A stretch of 64,000 nucleotides of DNA from Euryarchaeota archaeon UBA62. Lineage in GTDB: Archaea; Thermoplasmatota; Poseidoniia; Poseidoniales; Thalassarchaeaceae. Of this stretch, positions 58,676 to 64,000 are shown one piece after another. The notes beneath the pieces are model-generated. The model searched no databases. It had not been told where the DNA came from and saw only the letters and a program-made list of their open reading frames with translations. The stretch covers positions 8,488 through 72,487 of the forward strand of contig DAPJ01000012.1 of assembly GCA_002502095.1 (NCBI GenBank), written 5' to 3'. Every line of letters begins with the position of its first letter. Position 1 is the first letter of the stretch. Both the position numbers and the translations under genes were made by a program.

Positions 58676-59815
58676 CTAGATTCTTTCTAGAACGGTGGCG
58701 ATGCCTTGCCCTCCGCCAACGCACATCGTAGCTAGTGCATGCTTTGCACCATTCTTGCTCATCAGCTGAGCGGCCTTCCCAGTTATTCTGGCTCCACTAG
58801 CGCCCAATGGATGGCCGAGAGCTATCGCCCCCCCCTCGATGTTGACTTTCTGAGGATCAAGTCCAAGTTCCTCGATTACGGCTAACGACTGTGCTGCGAA
58901 CGCCTCATTCAATTCTACTATGCCGAGTTCCTCTATGGTGAGTCCCGCTCTCGATAGTGCTTTCTTGGTGGCTTCTACCGGCCCTATTCCCATAATTTCA
59001 GGAGCGCATCCAGTAACAGCAGTACTTACTATCCTAGCCAGTGGCTTCAGTCCGTTCTTCTCTGCAAACTCTTCTGAGCATACAAGGACAAAGGCCGCCC
59101 CATCAGTAAGAGGAGATGAAGTGCCGGCGGTCACAGTTCCTTCTGACAGGAAAGCAGGCCGGAGGCCTGCGAGAGTAGTGGCATCTGTACCTGGCCTTAT
59201 GCATCCGTCTTCTGAGACAGTACCGGATTCTGTTTCTATGGGAACGATCTCTTCGGATAGTGCCCCACTTTCTGATGCCTTGGAAGCCTTAGATTGGCTC
59301 TCGACAGCGAATTCTTCCTGACTCTGCCTGCTGATACCGTATTTCACTGCAAGATTCTCGGCTGTGATTCCCATAGAGGTAAATGCTTCCGGATATTCAG
59401 AGCCTAGCCTTGGGTTGGGCATGGGATTATATCCCGTCATTGGGATCCGTGTCATAGACTCGATTCCTCCTGCTATGAATGCGTCTCCCGCGCCCATGGA
59501 TACTCTGCCCACTGCATCATGAATTGCCTGCATCGATGAGCCGCAAAAGCGATTGATGGTAACTCCGGGGACTGTTTCAGGGAGATCCGTCAAGAAGGTT
59601 ATCATCCTAGCTACGTTGAAACCTTGTTCGGCTTCTGGAAATGCCGTACCTACGATTAGATCTTCAATTAACAAGGGGTCTACACCGGTTTCTCTTATTA
59701 GTCCGTTAACCACTGTTGCGGCTATATCATCAGGTCTCGTTCTGGCTAGGGCACCCCTCTTAGATGGGGTGAAGGGGGATCTAGCGTATCCGGCTATCAC
59801 TGCGGGCATAATCAT
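58676..59815 (-). CDS. Acetyl-CoA acyltransferase (thiolase)
   Basis: 379 residues, type-I/II thiolase. It cleaves 3-ketoacyl-CoA with CoA. The nucleophile is in TINRFCGSSMQAIHDA (Cys near residue 85), and VELNEAFAAQSLAVIEELG, IALGHPLGASGARI and TMCVGGGQGIATV give the other catalytic His and Cys. It heads the six-gene fatty-acid operon. TTTTAATTAT-like sequence 15-25 bases upstream on the minus strand and the absence of a ribosome binding site suggest a leaderless start. Confidence 0.95.
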   Translation of the reverse strand: MIMPAVIAGYARSPFTPSKRGALARTRPDDIAATVVNGLIRETGVDPLLIEDLIVGTAFPEAEQGFNVARMITFLTDLPETVPGVTINRFCGSSMQAIHDAVGRVSMGAGDAFIAGGIESMTRIPMTGYNPMPNPRLGSEYPEAFTSMGITAENLAVKYGISRQSQEEFAVESQSKASKASESGALSEEIVPIETESGTVSEDGCIRPGTDATTLAGLRPAFLSEGTVTAGTSSPLTDGAAFVLVCSEEFAEKNGLKPLARIVSTAVTGCAPEIMGIGPVEATKKALSRAGLTIEELGIVELNEAFAAQSLAVIEELGLDPQKVNIEGGAIALGHPLGASGARITGKAAQLMSKNGAKHALATMCVGGGQGIATVLERI

Positions 59816-59889
59816 CCATGAGCGGCTGGAATAATTAAAACTGCAGGTAATTTTTACTACACCGAGTTTATTTTACTAAACTATGTAAT

Positions 59890-60570
59890 TTAGACTTGAC
59901 GATCCCAGACTGAAATATATCTGAGAAGTCCGACATCGTCGTTATCTCGACTTTTGACTTCGAAGTGGATTTGATTTAGGCCTTCGCCGATTGAATGTAT
60001 GAAGGATTCTGCTAATGGCCAGGGCGGACCATCTGAATACTCGTTTGAGGATTCGTAACGACCTATGCAGATTAGTTTCCCTCCTGGTGCCAACAGAGGT
60101 GCGAGCTTCTTTGAGGCGGGATTTCTGATTCCCTCGGGTATTGCTTGTAGAATATGGACCTCAACTACTAGATCCCAATGACCCGCCCATTCATCTGGAA
60201 GGTTGAGAAGATTCTCGACTCTCCAATGGATATTCAGATCACCATAGATCTTTGAAGACCACTCTATTGCTGTTGGAGATATGTCGAAAGCTGTCACATC
60301 CCATCCAATTTTAGCCAGGTGAGCGGCATCCTCTCCAAGTCCGGAGCCGACAACTAGTGCTTTTCCACCGGGAGAGACAGATCTCATCCATTCGATCAAG
60401 AATTGATGTGCCTCCCCGCTTGACCACGGAATCATAGACTCGTTCCCATTAGATGACTCATAGAGATCTTCGAACCAACCTAGTGGATCTTTCCCTGTCT
60501 CGGCTTTTCTGGCCATTGAAAGAATTCTACTTCTGAGCTCTGCGATTTCTTCCTCGCTCAAGGTTCTCAT
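59890..60570 (-). CDS. SAM-dependent methyltransferase, class I (TPMT-like)
   Basis: 226 residues. The SAM-binding motif I is GGKALVVGSGLGEDAAHLAKIG (near residue 74), with DVTAFDISPTAIEW as motif II and HWDLVVEVHILQAIP as motif IV. The N-terminal GWFEDLYESSNGNESMIPWSSG resembles the substrate lid of thiopurine/tellurite-type methyltransferases. The substrate is unknown. It follows icd by nine bases on the same strand. Confidence 0.83.
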   Translation of the reverse strand: MRTLSEEEIAELRSRILSMARKAETGKDPLGWFEDLYESSNGNESMIPWSSGEAHQFLIEWMRSVSPGGKALVVGSGLGEDAAHLAKIGWDVTAFDISPTAIEWSSKIYGDLNIHWRVENLLNLPDEWAGHWDLVVEVHILQAIPEGIRNPASKKLAPLLAPGGKLICIGRYESSNEYSDGPPWPLAESFIHSIGEGLNQIHFEVKSRDNDDVGLLRYISVWDRQV

Positions 60571-60579
60571 TGTACCATC

Positions 60580-61809
60580 TCACATATGAGAGATTAGAGC
60601 ATCTCCAAAACCAGAGCAGGAGAGTAGCGTTGCACCTTCCATGAGTCTCTCGAAATCATAGGTCACTGTTCCAGCTGAAATAGCCCCTTCCATACCTTTG
60701 ATAATCAAATCAGCGGCTTCTCCCCAACCCATGTGTCGAAGCATCATCTCAGCCGAGAGGATTAGGCTTCCGGGGTTTACCTTGTCCTGACCTGTATACT
60801 TGGGCGCAGTACCGTGAGTAGCCTCAAAAATTGCTATTCCAGTATCATAGTTTATATTCGCGCCCGGGGCTATTCCGATACCCCCAACCTGTGCGGCGAG
60901 AGCATCGGAGATGTAGTCCCCATTCAGATTCATGGTAGCGAGGACGCCGTACTCCCTGGGCCGTGTGAGAACCTGTTGTAGCATTGCATCCGCAATAACA
61001 TCCTTGATGGTAATGGTCCTGCCTGTTTTTGGATTCTCTAGAGAGCACCATGGCCCTCCATCTAGTAACTCGGCGCCGAACTCGTCACGAGCTAGCTGAT
61101 ACCCCCAATCTCTGAAGCCCCCCTCTGTAAACTTCATGATGTTCCCCTTGTGGACCAGAGTCACAGAGTCTTTGTCGTTTTCAATAGCGTACCTGATGGC
61201 AGCGCGGACTATCCTACTAGTTCCCTCTGAGCTAATAGGCTTGATTCCTATTCCTGAGGTTTCTGGAAATCTAATCTTTTCAACGCCCATCTCATCCTGA
61301 AGAAATCGAATTACCTTCTGGACCTCGGGAGTACCCGCCTCCCATTCTATTCCAGCATATACATCCTCGCTGTTCTCTCTGAAGATTATCATATCTACTG
61401 CCCCTGGGTCCCTTACTGGGCTTGGGGTCCCATCGAACCACCGTACAGGCCTGACACATGCAAATAGGTCTAATTTCTGACGTAATGCGACATTGAGGCT
61501 TCGGATGCCCCCTCCTACTGGTGTAGTAAGAGGTCCCTTGATGGAGACCAGCCCGCTTCTCATGGCCTCAAGAGTCTCCTCCGGTAGCCATTCACCAGTC
61601 GTATCGAAGGCCTTCTGACCTGCTAACACTTCAGTCCATTGTATCCCTCTGGAACCGCCATATGCCTTGGAGACCGCCTGATTTACAACTTTGATCATTA
61701 CTGGGGTGATATCTATACCTATCCCATCTCCTTCAATGTAGTGGATAATTGGGTTTTCAGGAACCTGCAAGTGACCTTCGATAAGTTGGATGGTGGAGTC
61801 CTGCGTCAT
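60580..61809 (-). CDS. icd: NADP-type isocitrate dehydrogenase
   Basis: 409 residues from ATG 61809. It decarboxylates isocitrate to 2-oxoglutarate. Family motifs are NPIIHYIEGDGIGIDITPVM, the substrate phosphate-site SIKGPLTTPVGGGIRSLN, DMIIFRENSEDVYAGIEW, LVHKGNIMKFTEGGF with the catalytic Lys region, MNLNGDYISDALAAQVGG and FEATHGTAPKYTGQDKVNPG. The frame is open to ATG 61884, which would overlap the divergent OsmC start codon; E. coli Icd supports the shorter start, but 61842 or 61884 remain possible. It heads a two-gene unit with the methyltransferase. Confidence 0.95.
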   Translation of the reverse strand: MTQDSTIQLIEGHLQVPENPIIHYIEGDGIGIDITPVMIKVVNQAVSKAYGGSRGIQWTEVLAGQKAFDTTGEWLPEETLEAMRSGLVSIKGPLTTPVGGGIRSLNVALRQKLDLFACVRPVRWFDGTPSPVRDPGAVDMIIFRENSEDVYAGIEWEAGTPEVQKVIRFLQDEMGVEKIRFPETSGIGIKPISSEGTSRIVRAAIRYAIENDKDSVTLVHKGNIMKFTEGGFRDWGYQLARDEFGAELLDGGPWCSLENPKTGRTITIKDVIADAMLQQVLTRPREYGVLATMNLNGDYISDALAAQVGGIGIAPGANINYDTGIAIFEATHGTAPKYTGQDKVNPGSLILSAEMMLRHMGWGEAADLIIKGMEGAISAGTVTYDFERLMEGATLLSCSGFGDALISHM

Positions 61810-61882
61810 ATTTCTCATATCTCCGACCATAGGGGCATTCATGAAGCCAACCCTTGAAGTGCGATGACTCTGAGTGGTGGCC

Positions 61883-62275
61883 ATGAACGGGGAAGTGCGA
61901 TGGACAGAGGAGGACGGTTATGTTGGTAGGACCTCCAAAGGCAAGGTATTCGGAATATACAACGATTCAAGTCCAAGTCCGATGGAGATGGTTCTTCACT
62001 CCCACGCGGCTTGCTCGCTGATCGATGTGATAGACGGGTTGAAGGATAGGTCAGATAATGTCGAGCACGCAATAGTAGAAATCGACTCCGTTAGATCAGA
62101 TGAGAGGCCTCGGGTTTTCACATCTGTGAATATGAAATACGTAGTAAAGGGAGATGTCCCTGAGAAGCTGGTTCGAAGGCTTATTGAGCAGAGCCATGAG
62201 AAGTATTGTAGTGTCGGAATAATGATTACTCGATCTGGTGCAACTCTTACTTGGACATTGGAGATGCAGAAATAG
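61883..62275 (+). CDS. OsmC-family peroxiredoxin-like protein
   Basis: 130 residues. The fold is recognised from SPMEMVLHSHAACSLIDVIDG with the first cysteine, and RLIEQSHEKYCSVGIMITRSG with the second, the usual redox pair of OsmC/Ohr proteins. A role in organic-peroxide reduction or as a small thiol hydrolase is likely. The ATG at 61883 overlaps the most upstream possible icd start on the other strand. GGTGG is just upstream. Confidence 0.85.
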   Translation: MNGEVRWTEEDGYVGRTSKGKVFGIYNDSSPSPMEMVLHSHAACSLIDVIDGLKDRSDNVEHAIVEIDSVRSDERPRVFTSVNMKYVVKGDVPEKLVRRLIEQSHEKYCSVGIMITRSGATLTWTLEMQK

Positions 62276-62438
62276 AAGTATCAAGTTCGCCATTCCTCCA
62301 TGATTAGAAAAAATAATTCATTTACGCCTTCTGGCTAGTTGGATATACCAATCATTAAACACCCCCCATCCTGAAGACGGAATCCCTCGCGCCACGGGAC
62401 GTGCATGCAAAGAGTTAGAGAACGGGAGTAGTGAGAAG

Positions 62439-64000
62439 ATGCAACAGAAAGTCAAGAGTTCGAAAAATGAGAAGAATACTGAGAAAGGCATGGTAATCGA
62501 ACGACGTTTCACATCCGCTGGTGAGGATCCTTTCGAGAAGTTTGATTGGATTGAGATGGATGCGGAAATCAGAAATCCGGACGGTTCGATGGCAGACTCG
62601 ATTACTGGCGTGAGGCTACCGTCTGGCTACTCTGGTGTGCCTGGAAAGGTCCTAGCACAGAAGTATCTGAGGAAGGCAGGAGTGCCAGCCCATCTCAGAA
62701 AGGTACCAGAAGACGGAGTTCCAGTATGGTTACAGAGGAGTGAGCCTGATCATGAGAAATTAGAGTCAATCGATGCAGGAGAGAGATACACTGGTGAGAG
62801 AGATGGAAGGGAGCTCTTCCGAAGACTCGCTGGGACTTGGACGTACTGGGGATGGAAGCATGGATACTTCGCTAGCGAAGCTGATGCTAGGTCGTACTTC
62901 GATGAGATGTGCTTCTTAGTGGCTAGCCAGAGATCGGCGCCCAATAGTCCTCAATGGTTCAACACTGGCCTACATTGGGCATATGGAATTGAGGGGCCTG
63001 CTCAGGGTCATTCCTACATCGACCCATTAACGGGCGAACTAGAGTACTCTGTTAATGCATACGAGCATCCACAGCCACATGCTTGCTTCATACAGTCTGT
63101 CGGGGATTCCCTGGTAGGGGGCAAAGATTCCATTATGGGTCTATGGAATCGTGAGGCTCTACTGTTCAAGTATGGTTCGGGTACTGGCTCTAACTTCTCC
63201 AAGATTAGAGGAGCGGGCGAGCCTCTTTCTGGAGGAGGGAGCTCTTCTGGACTCCTGTCATTCCTAAAGATTGGAGACAGGGCGGCTGGTGCCATAAAAT
63301 CCGGAGGAACCACACGAAGAGCGGCAAAGATGGTCACTCTAGACCTTGATCACCCAGACATCGAAGAGTACATTGACTGGAAGAGCAGTGAAGAGGAAAA
63401 AGTGTCTGCTCTGGTGATTGGCAGTAATATTCTTCAGAAGCATGCGAATTCCTTGATGGAGGCGATTTGGGATTCTGATAGTGATGGAGATAGGTTTGAA
63501 CAGAGTGAAAACGCTGAGTTGAAGAAAGCCATGGTAAAGGCAATCAAAGACTGTGTTCCTCAGCCCCATATTCAAAGAATAGTTGATCTTGCAAAGCAGG
63601 GTTGGAAGGGGGTCGATTTCGAAGTATTCGATACCGACTGGCAAGGAGAGGCTTACATGACCGTATCAGGTCAGAACAGTAACAACTCCGTGAGAGTGCC
63701 GAACTCATTCATGGATGCCGTCAAGAATGGTGAAACTTGGGATCTCCACTGGAGGACAGAGTTAGATAAGGCGGCCAAGGAAGGAAGGGGGCCAGAGGCA
63801 TGTAAAACTCTGGACGCTGGAGAACTTTGGGATAAAGTTGCATACACAGCATGGGCCTGTGCGGATCCCGGTGTCCAATTTGATACTACCATAAACGAAT
63901 GGCATACCTGTCCCGAAGCAGGGAGAATAAATGGTTCGAACCCCTGCTCAGAGTACATGTTCTTGGATGATACTGCCTGTAATCTAGCTAGTATCAATCT
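62439..64000 (+). CDS. nrdJ: B12-dependent (class II) ribonucleotide reductase, 5' part
   Basis: The frame is open from ATG 62439 to the right edge, 520 codons so far. It converts ribonucleotides to deoxyribonucleotides using adenosylcobalamin. Visible NrdJ segments are RRFTSAGEDPFEKFDW near the start, SPQWFNTGLHWAYGIEG, PHACFIQSVGDS with the first redox Cys, KYGSGTGSNFSKIRG, SFLKIGDRAAGAIKSGGTTR and NPCSEYMFLDDTACNLASIN near the edge. The active-site Cys region continues beyond the window. GGGAG and GTGAG lie upstream of the ATG. The 160 bases upstream show no cobalamin-riboswitch core. Confidence 0.95.
   Translation, partial: MQQKVKSSKNEKNTEKGMVIERRFTSAGEDPFEKFDWIEMDAEIRNPDGSMADSITGVRLPSGYSGVPGKVLAQKYLRKAGVPAHLRKVPEDGVPVWLQRSEPDHEKLESIDAGERYTGERDGRELFRRLAGTWTYWGWKHGYFASEADARSYFDEMCFLVASQRSAPNSPQWFNTGLHWAYGIEGPAQGHSYIDPLTGELEYSVNAYEHPQPHACFIQSVGDSLVGGKDSIMGLWNREALLFKYGSGTGSNFSKIRGAGEPLSGGGSSSGLLSFLKIGDRAAGAIKSGGTTRRAAKMVTLDLDHPDIEEYIDWKSSEEEKVSALVIGSNILQKHANSLMEAIWDSDSDGDRFEQSENAELKKAMVKAIKDCVPQPHIQRIVDLAKQGWKGVDFEVFDTDWQGEAYMTVSGQNSNNSVRVPNSFMDAVKNGETWDLHWRTELDKAAKEGRGPEACKTLDAGELWDKVAYTAWACADPGVQFDTTINEWHTCPEAGRINGSNPCSEYMFLDDTACNLASIN

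Noticed and set aside
62275..62439. Cobalamin riboswitch before the B12-dependent RNR gene
   Set aside because: A GCCAC string occurs, but no B12-box (AGCCAGGAGACC-like) or surrounding fold could be found.

Overview
The window is a gene-dense 64 kb segment of a euryarchaeal chromosome, most likely from the marine Poseidoniales (Marine Group II). Archaeal information-processing genes are clear: the S13-S4-S11-RpoD cluster, the large subunit of D-family DNA polymerase (DP2), the primase large subunit PriL, type-2 methionine aminopeptidase and Pcc1. So are archaeal cofactor genes: pantoate kinase, phosphopantothenate synthetase and MptE. They sit among many genes of bacterial type: LeuRS, MetK, homodimeric pyruvate dehydrogenase E1 (AceE), a beta-oxidation operon, class II RNR, BolA and monothiol glutaredoxin. 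The lineage call rests on gene content only. I found no tRNA, rRNA, CRISPR array, insertion sequence or prophage.

Layout. 1-4.3 kb: a partial unknown gene, then a ribosomal/RNAP operon preceded by a leader hairpin and followed by pantoate kinase. 4.3-13.7 kb: a CDIN1/TPD-domain protein, bacterial-type LeuRS, an MBL-fold hydrolase, AceE with a possible coupled microprotein, a GNAT enzyme and an acidic zinc-ribbon protein. 13.8-18 kb: an SF1 helicase, an RDD protein, Sua5/YrdC and MetAP2. 18.1-24.7 kb: an EamA transporter, Grx, BolA, Rpe, thioredoxin, a wHTH-STAND ATPase, a lipoprotein S15-family hydrolase and a ferritin-like protein. 24.9-28.3 kb: an M32 carboxypeptidase, a beta-propeller protein, a perfect 14-bp inverted repeat and a protein-free stretch of about 700 bases that looks like a large structured RNA.

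28.3-38.9 kb: fumarase with an N-terminal ribbon-helix-helix domain, cyclophilin, a CsaA-like protein, PyrE, DP2, MptE, PriL and DUF373. 38.9-44 kb: a zinc-ribbon protein, MetK, Pcc1, NadC, phosphopantothenate synthetase and an isopropylmalate-dehydrogenase-family enzyme. 44-52.7 kb: an unknown coiled-coil protein, a DNA-methylase-like protein with a degenerate motif IV, THEP1 NTPase, GcvH, RNase HI, two small membrane proteins and a 1122-residue protein ending in a PIN domain. 52.7-59.8 kb: a six-gene fatty-acid operon (thiolase, HAD-ECH fusion, acyl-CoA dehydrogenase, acyl-CoA-binding protein, DUF4442 hotdog protein, nitronate-monooxygenase-like protein). 59.9-64 kb: a methyltransferase, isocitrate dehydrogenase, an OsmC protein and the 5' part of B12-dependent RNR.

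Together the metabolic genes suggest an aerobic or facultative heterotroph that degrades proteins and fatty acids, feeds acetyl-CoA into a TCA cycle (AceE, Icd, FumC) and makes CoA by the archaeal route. The best candidates for something undescribed are the structured RNA at about 27.62-28.30 kb, the RHH-fumarase fusion, the giant PIN protein, and the 44.1-46.7 kb gene pair with its altered methylase motif.
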